DNA of 64,000 bases from Enterococcaceae bacterium OF42-14pH9A (GTDB lineage: Bacteria; Bacillota; Bacilli; Lactobacillales; Enterococcaceae). Positions 48,406 through 55,020 of the stretch are shown one piece after another. The notes under the pieces were generated by a model. The model searched no databases and was not told the DNA's origin. It was given only the letters and a program-made list of their open reading frames with translations. The stretch's first letter is position 1; every line of letters begins with the position of its first letter. A program made the position numbers and the translations under genes. The stretch lies in NCBI GenBank assembly GCA_027692465.1, contig JAQEYU010000002.1:186001-250000 (forward strand), in the 5' to 3' direction.

Positions 48406-48628
48406 AGTTTCAGAAGGCTCTCCGATCTGACCCCCGGCGTACAGCCGCCGGCCGAAGCCAACGAGAAATCCCACTTGAAAGGCAGCGGAAATTTCTCATT
48501 GTCTTGGGCCTATTGACTTCAAACTGACAGTAACAGCACTGATTTTTCAAATCAGCGGTGAACTGTCAGTAGTTCATTCAAACGGTAAAATCTGTACGCC
48601 GGGGTCAGTCTCCGAGCCTTCTGAAACC
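48406..48628. repeat. 223-base imperfect palindromic element
   Basis: Two inverted arms of about 38 bases (48406-48443 and 48592-48628), each carrying TTTCAGAAGGCTC and a GACCCC-GGCGTACAG core, flank about 150 bases. Inside are smaller dyads: GAGAAAT with ATTTCTC, and CTGACAGT with ACTGTCAG around CTGATTTTTCAAATCAG. The left arm and what follows resemble the leader at 54544-54615. It lies after the ABC genes. A frame of about 80 codons runs through part of it but has no start codon. Confidence 0.7.
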
Positions 48629-48889
48629 TTTCTGGATGTATCCGCCGAGAAAACGGAAGAGACAGCACACGGCAATATCGTAGTGCACTTTAAAGGGAAT
48701 GGTCAGCTGGTACAGTTCAACTAAGGCAGAGTTCGCCAAGTTGAACTTGCAACTCAGCTTACTGAGGTTGGAGCCAACCGTGCACCACGGTGATTAGCAT
48801 GCCAACTGACTCTGAAGTTTTCGAGTAAATTGATTTGATTTCTGTATGGATAGAACACTAGCGGCGACTCCATCATTTCCTAAAACACC
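48629..48889. other. Non-coding stretch after the palindromic element
   Basis: This stretch has no frame with a good start and ribosome site. It contains small dyads such as GTTGGAGCCAAC and GTGCACCACGGTG. It probably holds the 3' end of the ABC transcript, although no classic terminator is evident there. Confidence 0.4.
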
Positions 48890-48939
48890 AAAACGTTCCG
48901 CAACAAGTCGGCAGCTGCCACCTGTTGCGGAACGTTTTT
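48890..48939. terminator. Hairpin downstream of the zinc-ribbon gene
   Basis: AACGTTCCGCAACA and TGTTGCGGAACGTT form a 14-bp stem around a loop that is itself a GGCAGCTGCC palindrome, with T-runs on both sides. It is probably the original terminator of the minus-strand zinc-ribbon gene, now displaced from it by the MITE-like element. Confidence 0.85.
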
Positions 48940-48957
48940 GTATAGCAGAGAATAGTA

Positions 48958-49113
48958 GGGCGTATCTGAAAACTCTGGGGGAATCCAGATTTTTGCGGAC
49001 CTGCCGAAATCAAGGAGTAAAGCGCAGCTTATGTGGTGCAAAGCTGCGCATTTACGAGCAGATTGCGGTGAAAAGGACCAAAATATCTGCCACTGGAGTT
49101 TTCAGACACGCCC
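48958..49113. mobile_element. MITE-like element, 156 bases, flanked by TA
   Basis: The ends GGGCGTATCTGAAAACTC and GAGTTTTCAGACACGCCC are near-perfect terminal inverted repeats, and each end is flanked by TA, consistent with a TA target duplication. The interior is a further imperfect palindrome with GCGCAGCTT and AAGCTGCGC near the centre and no coding frame. Such short, non-coding, TA-flanked elements are mobilised by transposases in trans; the ends recall IS5/IS630-type elements but I cannot name the family. Confidence 0.75.
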
Positions 49114-50432
49114 TAAAAAGGGACTTCATTTTGATTGAAGAAATCGTCCAAGCCGCCGGGCAGCTGTTGGCGGATCGGCAGCTCCTGCAAGACACCGGCC
49201 GCAAAAATCCGGCCCACCAAAATCAGCAAAAAGAGGACCACCACCATAGTCAAAACAGTGGTGTAATAACGATTGGAAGTGCCGCCGAGATTCGGCGCGT
49301 GCCAGAGATTGCCCACAAAAGAGGTGGTGATCAAAAAGAGATTGAGACCCACCAGAGCCAGCCCAACTGTCGGTACCCGCAGAATGACCGGCGCCAGCAA
49401 CACGGACAGCAGACTGGTACAGACCGCAAGCGAAGCCGGAGCCATGATTTCTTCAACCGCAGCCGCAAACTTCAGCGGGCGCCGATAGATCCGAGCTGCG
49501 ACGATATAATAAGCTCCGAGCATGAGCAACAGTCCTGTCGTCAAAGTCAACAGAATCTCAAAAAAGAACATCAGCCCCGGCCCCTCATAAACAAAAGAAA
49601 GCCCCAGAAGAAGAGTCAGCTGCTCCAAGACCCGCTGCAAAGCTGCAGTCGTCGAACCGCTGAGGACCAGTGTATTGCTCAGAATCACAATCACCAGCCC
49701 GATTCCGGCAAACCCCGGTCGTTGCGCGCCCTGATTGAGACGCGGCTCTTTGATGTGGTCCCTCAAATAACTGCAGTAGCTTTTCAGATATTCGGTAACA
49801 CCGGACAAAGGCGCCGTTTTCTCTTCCTGGTCAGAAACTGCGGTCTCAGGGAGGTCGGCGGCCGCCGCTTCAGTCTCCCCAATAGTTGTCGAATCGAAGG
49901 ATTGCTGACCGGCCATCCTCTGAGTGTGCTCCGCTGCCGCAGCCTGGATGATAGCATCGTCAACCGGAGCTTTGGCGACGTCCGCCTCCGCATCCGCTCC
50001 AGCGACAGCAATGACGTCATTCCTCGCAGCCGGATTCGCCTTCGTATCCGGCTCAGTCGGGGTATCCTCAGGCCTGGCAGGCGTTTTGACGGCAGTCACC
50101 GGGTCAGCTTCCGGGGCTTGGTCTGTTGCCGGAAATGCTTCCGACTGCGCTCCCTCTGCTGGCAGATTTTCTTTTGGATCCGCAGCTTGGGATTCCTCCA
50201 ACAGATTGGCTGTGTCCTCTGTTTGCCCGGAAAAAGGCGGTTGGCTGTCGTCTGCTTGTTTTTCAGGTTGTTCCGCAAACGTTGCATTGCCTGCCACTGC
50301 CGTTTCCATTGGTAACGGTGGCTGTGCACCGGTGTCGGTCGGCTCCGCTATTTGAGGCTGGGCTGCGCCGCAAACCGGGCAGAATTTGGCCTCGGCCGGG
50401 ATCAGCGCCCCGCAGTTCTGACAAGTTTTCAT
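49113..50432 (-). CDS. Zinc-ribbon membrane protein with long acidic linker
   Basis: A 439-residue protein. Residues 1-22 form a zinc ribbon (CQNC and CPVC pairs). Residues about 23-205 are a disordered Ala/Pro/Glu/Asp/Thr-rich linker. Residues about 230-430 hold five or six membrane helices. The ATG at 50432 (MKTCQNCG) has AAAGGA nine bases upstream. Its TAG stop is made of the last base of the MITE-like element plus the flanking TA; without the element the frame would run 25 codons further into the terminator hairpin. Function unknown; similar proteins are widespread in Firmicutes. Confidence 0.85.
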   Translation of the reverse strand: MKTCQNCGALIPAEAKFCPVCGAAQPQIAEPTDTGAQPPLPMETAVAGNATFAEQPEKQADDSQPPFSGQTEDTANLLEESQAADPKENLPAEGAQSEAFPATDQAPEADPVTAVKTPARPEDTPTEPDTKANPAARNDVIAVAGADAEADVAKAPVDDAIIQAAAAEHTQRMAGQQSFDSTTIGETEAAAADLPETAVSDQEEKTAPLSGVTEYLKSYCSYLRDHIKEPRLNQGAQRPGFAGIGLVIVILSNTLVLSGSTTAALQRVLEQLTLLLGLSFVYEGPGLMFFFEILLTLTTGLLLMLGAYYIVAARIYRRPLKFAAAVEEIMAPASLAVCTSLLSVLLAPVILRVPTVGLALVGLNLFLITTSFVGNLWHAPNLGGTSNRYYTTVLTMVVVLFLLILVGRIFAAGVLQELPIRQQLPGGLDDFFNQNEVPF

Positions 50433-50513
50433 CACATTCGTCCTTTCGGCAGTGAGGAACGCACCCACCCTCGCCTGCATTCGTGCATTCATGATACCAC
50501 ATGCACAGCAAAC

Positions 50514-50542
50514 AAAAAACCGTTCCCAGCATGAGAACGGTC
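50514..50542 (-). terminator. Terminator of the GH3 gene
   Basis: On the minus strand ACCGTTCTC and GGGAACGGT pair around a five-base loop and are followed by TTTTTTG. It lies about 45 bases past the stop of the GH3 gene. Confidence 0.88.
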
Positions 50543-50584
50543 ATCGGTGGCAAACGAGCGGCCACCAACGCTTGCAGACAGATC

Positions 50585-51826
50585 TTATTCTGCTAAAAGG
50601 CCCAACTGTTTTTTCCAAGTTAAGACCCGCCGCACCGAGGCGTCCAGCTGGGCTTCGCTGTACTCGCCGCTTTCAACGGCGGCAATGATACGGGGAATCT
50701 GGACAGCATAGGTGGAAGACAAGATCAGATCATTGCCCGCCTGCAGCGCCGCCAAGCCGGCATCCTCCTGGGAAATGAAATCTGCCAGTCCCGCCATGTC
50801 CATATCATCAGTCATGATAACCCCTTCAAAGCCCAGGTCTTGGCGCAGAACTTCGTGGACCGGCGCTGAAATGGAGGCCGGCTTGGTGGCATCAATGGCA
50901 TTCACGATATTGTGGGAGACCAGCACACTGTCGGCCCCGGCTTTGATTCCCGCTGCAAAAGGCTTGAAATCACTGGCCTGCAGCTCGGAAAGAGGCCGTT
51001 CGTCGGTGACGATGGCAGTGTGGCTGTCAGCGTTATTGCCATACCCGGGAAAATGCTTCATGGTGGATCCGGAATGGACTTCCCGCAGTGCCTGCACCAC
51101 GGTAGTAACGTAAGTCGCCGTCCCCTCGGCGTCTTGGCCGATGGTCCGATCATAAATGAAGGCGTTGGGATCCGTAGCGACATCTGCCACCGGAAACAGA
51201 CCGGTATCGATACCGAAAGCCTTCAATTGGCGGGCTTTTGTTAATGTGTCCTCTTTGACTGCCTGCCAGCCGCCGGTTTCATACAAAGTCTGCGGTGACG
51301 GATAGGGCGGATACACCAGCTGGGAATTACGGCTGACCCGACTGACGGTTCCGCCTTCCTCATCGGCCGCAATCAACAGCGGGTACTTGGCTGCCTCCCG
51401 GTAACTGCGGATCTTTGCGGTCAGCTCCTCGGCAGTGATCCCTTCCACGTCCCGGCCAAACAACAGATAGCCCCCCAGCTCATAGCTCTGGAGCGTCTCG
51501 ATCTGATCACTGGCCGGCACTCGTGCCAAAAACAACTGTCCGACTTTTTCCGCCAACGTCATCTCCGACAGCAGCTGTGTCACCGAATCCGCTTCAGTAT
51601 CGGAGTCTGCTGCTTCGGAATCCTTACTAGCGGCGGCACTGCTGCTGCCGTCAGAGGAGTCAGCTGACGAAAACTCCGACACCGCAGCCCCTGTCGACGA
51701 GACCCCGGAAGCACTGCTGTCCGTCGTTTTTCCAAAACCGGTAAAAATATAAATTCCTGCTGCGATCGGAACCACAATCAATGCGGCAAGCCCCAGCACC
51801 AGCAGAATCGATTTGAATGCTCTCAT
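50585..51826 (-). CDS. Exported GH3-family beta-N-acetylhexosaminidase (NagZ-like)
   Basis: A 413-residue GH3 enzyme. A basic start and hydrophobic helix (residues 5-28) is followed by a Ser/Ala/Asp-rich linker (about 35-80), so the protein is membrane-anchored or secreted. The catalytic barrel has KVGQLFLARV, ADEEGG, KHFPGYG with the H-x-G-type histidine dyad region, and MTDDMDM with the nucleophile Asp. It should remove terminal GlcNAc from muropeptides or surface glycans. GGGGGAT precedes the ATG. A normal NagZ for Gram-positives, where the enzyme is extracytoplasmic. Confidence 0.92.
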   Translation of the reverse strand: MRAFKSILLVLGLAALIVVPIAAGIYIFTGFGKTTDSSASGVSSTGAAVSEFSSADSSDGSSSAAASKDSEAADSDTEADSVTQLLSEMTLAEKVGQLFLARVPASDQIETLQSYELGGYLLFGRDVEGITAEELTAKIRSYREAAKYPLLIAADEEGGTVSRVSRNSQLVYPPYPSPQTLYETGGWQAVKEDTLTKARQLKAFGIDTGLFPVADVATDPNAFIYDRTIGQDAEGTATYVTTVVQALREVHSGSTMKHFPGYGNNADSHTAIVTDERPLSELQASDFKPFAAGIKAGADSVLVSHNIVNAIDATKPASISAPVHEVLRQDLGFEGVIMTDDMDMAGLADFISQEDAGLAALQAGNDLILSSTYAVQIPRIIAAVESGEYSEAQLDASVRRVLTWKKQLGLLAE

Positions 51827-51937
51827 TTTCTATCCCCCAAAATTCTCTCTGCCTTTATGATAGCATACCTGCCGTCACTTGCTGAAACTCTGGCGCCGAT
51901 TCAGCCAAAAGCCAGCGAAAAATAAAGTACGGAAAAA

Positions 51938-52258
51938 TTACCCCAGCCCTAAAAGCAGCACGAGAAAAACCAGTCCCAACAGCACCGTCAGGATTTGCCG
52001 CAGACCGGGTGCATACTGCATGCGCAACTTTTGCAGCTGCAGCGGCCAAGTCCAAAAGCAGGCTAAAGTGAGCAGCGGCAGCAAAAAAATCGTCTCTTTG
52101 GGTCCGAAACCGTCGATTTTGCCCAGACCGGTCATATGTACCGGCACTGTCGCCGGGAGTCGAAAATAAAGCAGCCCGTACAACACCAATAGTCCTCCCG
52201 ATAAAATAACGCCAACAATTCTGATTTTGTGAAATCCGCTTGAGAATTCCTGCATCAT
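51938..52258 (-). CDS. DUF1648-domain membrane protein
   Basis: A 106-residue protein with three helices. The first segment runs into LPATVPVHMTGLGKIDGFGPK, typical of DUF1648 (also found at the start of the SdpI immunity family). Helices 2 and 3 follow and the protein ends right after them. Two adjacent ATG codons (52258 and 52255) both sit behind AGGGAGGG; the second has better spacing. Function unknown. The longer open frame to 52498 is not coding because it crosses the folT terminator. Confidence 0.8.
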   Translation of the reverse strand: MMQEFSSGFHKIRIVGVILSGGLLVLYGLLYFRLPATVPVHMTGLGKIDGFGPKETIFLLPLLTLACFWTWPLQLQKLRMQYAPGLRQILTVLLGLVFLVLLLGLG

Positions 52259-52376
52259 AAATCCCTCCCTTGCTGTCATTATACACCAGCTTTTGACTGT
52301 CGCCTTGGAGCAAATCTGAAAAGCCGCTCCGCAACACCCACGATTCAAATAACGACTGCCCTTTCTGCCTCGACCT

Positions 52377-52410
52377 AAAAAACCGCGATCCGAAAGTTTC
52401 GGATCACGGT
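52377..52410 (-). terminator. Terminator of folT
   Basis: On the minus strand CCGTGATCCGAAA and TTTCGGATCGCGG form a nearly perfect stem with a tiny loop and a TTTTTT tail. It lies about 40 bases past the folT stop. Confidence 0.93.
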
Positions 52411-52448
52411 AGTCAGCGTTTGGGATGGCAACGCCGAATGTTGCGGCC

Positions 52449-52967
52449 TTATGCCAAACGTTTGGCCAGACGTTTGTAAGGGATCGCGCGGCCGACATAA
52501 TACAGCAGCATCGTTTGGACCGGCAGCATCACCGCAGCTTTCGCCAGCCGGATACTCCAAAAAGCCCAATTCAACGGCACCTGATACATCATATGCAGCC
52601 ACAACGGCGTCAAAATCAAAGTGATCAACAGTGTATTGATCAGCGTCACCAGAAAAGCACGTTTGACGGTGACTTCCTTGCGATAGAAAAACCAGCCGTA
52701 CAGCAGGCCTCCTATCACAGCATTCAGTGTGAATCCGGGAAAATACGGCGCCTTGGCAAAAAAGCCCATGCCGATCACATCTGCCAAACCGGCACCCACG
52801 CCGGACCAGAACGGACCGAAAAGCATCCCCATCATCATTTCCGGGACAAATTGAAAACTGATCCGCAAAAAGGTGGTATCGAAGACGAAAATTCGCGTCA
52901 ACACGATCACCATTGCAATCAAAAGTCCCATCAGCGCAAGCTTGTGCGCATCCATTTTTTGTTTCAT
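52449..52967 (-). CDS. folT: Folate ECF transporter S component
   Basis: A 172-residue integral membrane protein with six helices. KLALMGLLIAMVIVLTRIF at the start and FQFVPEMMMGMLFGPFWSGVGAGLADVIG are typical of FolT-type ECF substrate-binding subunits. It works with the shared EcfAA'T module (not in this window) to import folates. The ATG at 52967 has GGAG eight bases upstream. The preceding THF riboswitch confirms the substrate class. Confidence 0.92.
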   Translation of the reverse strand: MKQKMDAHKLALMGLLIAMVIVLTRIFVFDTTFLRISFQFVPEMMMGMLFGPFWSGVGAGLADVIGMGFFAKAPYFPGFTLNAVIGGLLYGWFFYRKEVTVKRAFLVTLINTLLITLILTPLWLHMMYQVPLNWAFWSIRLAKAAVMLPVQTMLLYYVGRAIPYKRLAKRLA

Positions 52968-53017
52968 CGTCAGCATCTCCTTTGATAAGAGCTGCCGCAG
53001 TCCTCTGCAGCGAATGC

Positions 53018-53110
53018 GGAAACAAAACCGCGAAAGAGGGTCGGCCTGACCCGGCTTTCTTCGTCAAAGAGGCAACATCCCATCCTCTAAGCACTTAACG
53101 CTTCATTTCC
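53018..53110 (-). promoter_or_regulatory. THF (tetrahydrofolate) riboswitch
   Basis: On the minus strand the leader of folT contains GCGTTAAGTG, GGATGGGATGTTG and GACGAA in the order and spacing of the THF riboswitch, closed by a P1 stem: GGAAATGAAGCG at 53110-53099 with CGCGGTTTTGTTTCC at 53032-53018. A further hairpin precedes the ribosome site, so control is probably at translation initiation or by a downstream fold. Ligand binding would lower folT expression. Confidence 0.85.
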
Positions 53111-53120
53111 TACTCTGGAT

Positions 53121-53147
53121 TTGGACAGACCGATGATGCCTGTCCAA
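53121..53147 (-). other. Hairpin in the folT leader
   Basis: TTGGACAG and CTGTCCAA form a perfect 8-bp stem between the promoter and the riboswitch. It may only insulate or stabilise the transcript. Confidence 0.55.
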
Positions 53148-53151
53148 GGCC

Positions 53152-53180
53152 AATATAGCACGCGCGGCGGCTAAGAACAA
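53152..53180 (-). promoter_or_regulatory. Promoter of folT
   Basis: A TTGTTC -35 and a TATATT -10 are separated by exactly 17 bases on the minus strand. The start would lie about 35 bases upstream of the riboswitch. Confidence 0.7.
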
Positions 53181-53261
53181 TTCTTTCAGCTGCTGATTTC
53201 ACGATTTTTCTGTCAATTTTCGGAAATCACGACGAAAACCATTAGCAACCGAAAAGCTAAA

Positions 53262-53327
53262 CAAAAAAACCTCTTCACCCACCGTGCAGCCAAAGATCAG
53301 ACTTTGGGCTGCACCGGGGCAAAGAGG
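53262..53327 (-). terminator. Long hairpin terminator of the niaX-like gene
   Basis: On the minus strand the arms CCTCTTTGCCCCGGTGCAGCC and a right arm of GGCTGCAC then GAAGAGG pair, with CAAAG/CTTTG inside, followed by TTTTTTTG. It lies about 80 bases past the stop codon of the ECF gene. The T-run is on the minus strand only. Confidence 0.8.
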
Positions 53328-53406
53328 CGCGGTCATTTCAGGAGCGTTTGAAAGTTCCGTCGCAGTTCAAAACGTATCTGTTCATTTTCACAATAGCCGA
53401 ATCTTC

Positions 53407-54015
53407 TTAGGCGGCTGTTTTTTGGCGGAACAGATTTTTGGCAGCGGTAAAGACCGGGATTGTGAACTGCTTGCTGACCGCCGCGGTCACAAAGTAGGCG
53501 ATGTTGTAATCCACCAGCGAATGGATCAGTCCGCCGATACCCATCAGGACGAAGAAGAAGTAAAAAGCGCCCCCTTGGTAACTGCCGACGCTGCCGCTGT
53601 CTACCAGGTTGAAAGCCAAAACCACCAAGATTTCAACAGCGCTGTGAATCAAGCCAATCACCAGATTGAAGAGCTGAAAGCGCAGATTGACCAGCTGGAA
53701 CTTGCCTTTGGTCAACACTGTTTCCGGATGCTTCTGCAGATACCAGGCCCCCAACAGCGCGAACACCAGATGGCTGGCGGCCCGCAGTGTGATGATAAAA
53801 GGCAGGCTGCTCATGAAAAAACCGATAGTCGTCCCAATCGCCACCATCACTGCCAGAAGCGGCGAAAAGAACATCGCGATAAATAACGGCACGTGACTTC
53901 CCAGCGTAAAGGAAGCCGGCCCGATAACGATCTTAGGCATGACATTGGGGATCAGGATAGCCAATGCAATCAACAGCGCCCCAATAGTGATTTCACGTAC
54001 TGACATTTTTTTCAT
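53407..54015 (-). CDS. niaX: ECF transporter S component, probable niacin transporter
   Basis: A 202-residue membrane protein with six helices. ITIGALLIALAILIP at the start, and GPASFTLGSHVPLFIAMFFSP then LRAASHLVFALLGA, fit ECF substrate-binding subunits. The niacin assignment rests on the two TGTC-N2-GACA palindromes upstream, the type recognised by the NAD-pathway repressor NiaR, and is therefore partly inference. The ATG at 54015 has GGAGG nine bases upstream; the longer frame to 54186 runs through the structured leader and is not coding. The energising EcfAA'T genes lie elsewhere. Confidence 0.72.
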   Translation of the reverse strand: MKKMSVREITIGALLIALAILIPNVMPKIVIGPASFTLGSHVPLFIAMFFSPLLAVMVAIGTTIGFFMSSLPFIITLRAASHLVFALLGAWYLQKHPETVLTKGKFQLVNLRFQLFNLVIGLIHSAVEILVVLAFNLVDSGSVGSYQGGAFYFFFVLMGIGGLIHSLVDYNIAYFVTAAVSKQFTIPVFTAAKNLFRQKTAA

Positions 54016-54050
54016 TTTGATATTCCTCCGTTTAGGTTGTGTCCGAAACC

Positions 54051-54104
54051 ATCGGCAAAGGACGAAGCTTGCCCGATAGCTGAAGGTAAACACCTCTCGT
54101 CCCC
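54051..54104 (-). promoter_or_regulatory. Possible pseudoknot in the niaX-like leader
   Basis: Read on the minus strand, four segments are ordered a-b-a'-b': GGGGACGAG, then ATCGGGCAAG, then CTTCGTCC, then TTTGCCGAT. a pairs with a' and b with b', which gives an H-type pseudoknot, with an AGGTGTTTACCT hairpin in the first loop. It ends about 20 bases before the GGAGG site. Short pseudoknots next to the ribosome site are known in preQ1 and NAD+-II riboswitches; I cannot match this one to a consensus. Confidence 0.45.
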
Positions 54105-54261
54105 TCAAGCTCCAAGCACCCTTTTTACACTGCTGCCTATCGTGAAACAGGACCAAAACAGCGGCTGTGACGGTGGTTTCAGCCAAACCTGATTTTCATT
54201 TTGATATTTTCTTTTGACCAGTTACCTGACAACATTCCACAACAAGTTATGCTTTCTGCCA

Positions 54262-54281
54262 CGAACTGTCATGACAGTTCG
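54262..54281. promoter_or_regulatory. Perfect 20-base palindromic operator
   Basis: CGAACTGTCATGACAGTTCG is a perfect palindrome just downstream of the -10 box of the niaX-like gene. It shares the core AACTGTC-N2-GACAGTT with the operator at 54312-54327; their centres are 48 bases apart. A repressor bound here would block transcript elongation or start. The core TGTC-N2-GACA fits NiaR sites of Firmicutes. Confidence 0.75.
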
Positions 54282-54291
54282 GATTGGCTTT

Positions 54292-54327
54292 ATTTTAAAC
54301 GGCGGCCGTCAAACTGTCAAGACAGTT
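54292..54327 (-). promoter_or_regulatory. Promoter of the niaX-like gene with operator over the -35 box
   Basis: On the minus strand TTGACA and TAAAAT are separated by 17 bases. The -35 hexamer is embedded in the palindrome AACTGTCTTGACAGTT (54312-54327), so repressor and RNA polymerase must compete. The leader is about 270 bases long. Confidence 0.8.
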
Positions 54328-54480
54328 GGCAAAAAGGATGCAACTTTTATGTAAATTTTCAGCCGGCCTCTTTGTACCAACACCCATACTTTTATCATCC
54401 AAAGCATGTTCGAATAGACAGTTTCCTTTCACACTCGGGGCAAATTAACCGTTTGTACGTCATTTCAGCAGTTCTGTCGG

Positions 54481-54509
54481 TTGTCCCGGCAACGATTTTT
54501 CGCTAGTAT
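54481..54509 (+). promoter_or_regulatory. Promoter of the small membrane protein gene
   Basis: TTGTCC and TAGTAT are separated by 17 bases on the plus strand. The spacer CGGCAACGATTTTTCGC closely resembles that of the ABC-gene promoter at 44561. The leader to the ATG at 54646 is about 130 bases long. Confidence 0.65.
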
Positions 54510-54543
54510 TTTATCTGGACAATTTTCAAAGTAATAAACCAAG

Positions 54544-54615
54544 TACCGAAAAGCTTCATAAGATTCCCTAACCTGATCCCGACGTATTGCCACCGACCGA
54601 CCGTAGCTAACGAGA
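54544..54615 (+). repeat. Leader element related to the palindromic repeat at 48.4 kb
   Basis: CCGAAAAGCTTCATAAG, then CTGATCCCGACGTA, then GCCACCGAC and AGCTAACGAGA can be aligned with 48401-48470 (CGAAAAGTTTCAGAAG, CTGACCCCCGGCGTA, GCCGCCGGCC, AGCCAACGAGA), at roughly 70% identity by eye. Here it is in the 5' leader of a small gene, 30 bases before the start. No second inverted arm is seen. Confidence 0.5.
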
Positions 54616-54645
54616 CAACGAAAATCAAGGAAAGAAGTGTGCAAA

Positions 54646-54816
54646 ATGTTCAACCTTTTTTACGCAGCAGTACTCACCTTTTTATTACTGGGCGCAGTAG
54701 CTCTTTTTAAATCGCTGAAAATGCTCTTTCAAAAACAGACGGACGAACTCTCTGGTTATCTAATCTTGGCACTGCTATGTTTCGGCGGAGTGCTCTGCTT
54801 AATCGCCTTTTCATGA
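54646..54816 (+). CDS. 56-residue membrane protein
   Basis: A short gene with two predicted helices: MFNLFYAAVLTFLLLGAVAL at the start and a second from about residue 37 (GYLILALLCF onwards) to the end at AFS, joined by a polar basic-acidic loop (KSLKMLFQKQTDELS). AAGGAAAG lies about 13 bases upstream, slightly far. Promoter (54481), leader element and terminator (54887) frame it as a complete single-gene unit on the plus strand between two minus-strand genes, which supports a real gene. Function unknown; toxin-like or transporter-associated small protein are both open. Confidence 0.65.
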   Translation: MFNLFYAAVLTFLLLGAVALFKSLKMLFQKQTDELSGYLILALLCFGGVLCLIAFS

Positions 54817-54886
54817 AGGAAATCGTTATGCCGACCAATCCGGGGCAAGTGATGCACAAGACCGTCGAATGAAATACAGAACAACC

Positions 54887-54930
54887 AAAGAACGCGACTA
54901 TTCCAGCAGCTGGAATAGTCGCGTTCTTTA
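54887..54930. terminator. Perfect bidirectional hairpin between the small gene and the RpiR gene
   Basis: AAAGAACGCGACTATTCCA and TGGAATAGTCGCGTTCTTT pair perfectly around a short loop with T-rich tails on both sides. It stops the plus-strand small gene and the minus-strand RpiR gene, which converge here. Confidence 0.95.
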
Positions 54931-55020
54931 TTTTGTAGTTTTCGGCTACTAAGCTGCTCAAGCCCATCAACTGCTTTGCTTCCGAACTGTTTTTTGGGTC
55001 ACTCGTAACAAGCAGCCTTC

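Noticed and set aside
48479..48724. Open plus frame of about 80 codons through the palindromic element
   Set aside because: It has no in-frame start codon after the preceding stop and lies partly in inverted-repeat sequence, so the open frame is probably accidental.
48846..50315. Long plus-strand frame opposite the zinc-ribbon gene
   Set aside because: It crosses the terminator hairpin and the MITE-like element, has a Gln/Arg/His-rich composition typical of an antisense shadow, and lacks a ribosome site. The minus frame encodes a clear zinc ribbon and membrane helices.
52259..52498. N-terminal extension of the DUF1648 protein by about 80 codons
   Set aside because: The extension runs through the folT terminator hairpin and the strong AGGGAGGG site lies directly before the internal ATG pair.
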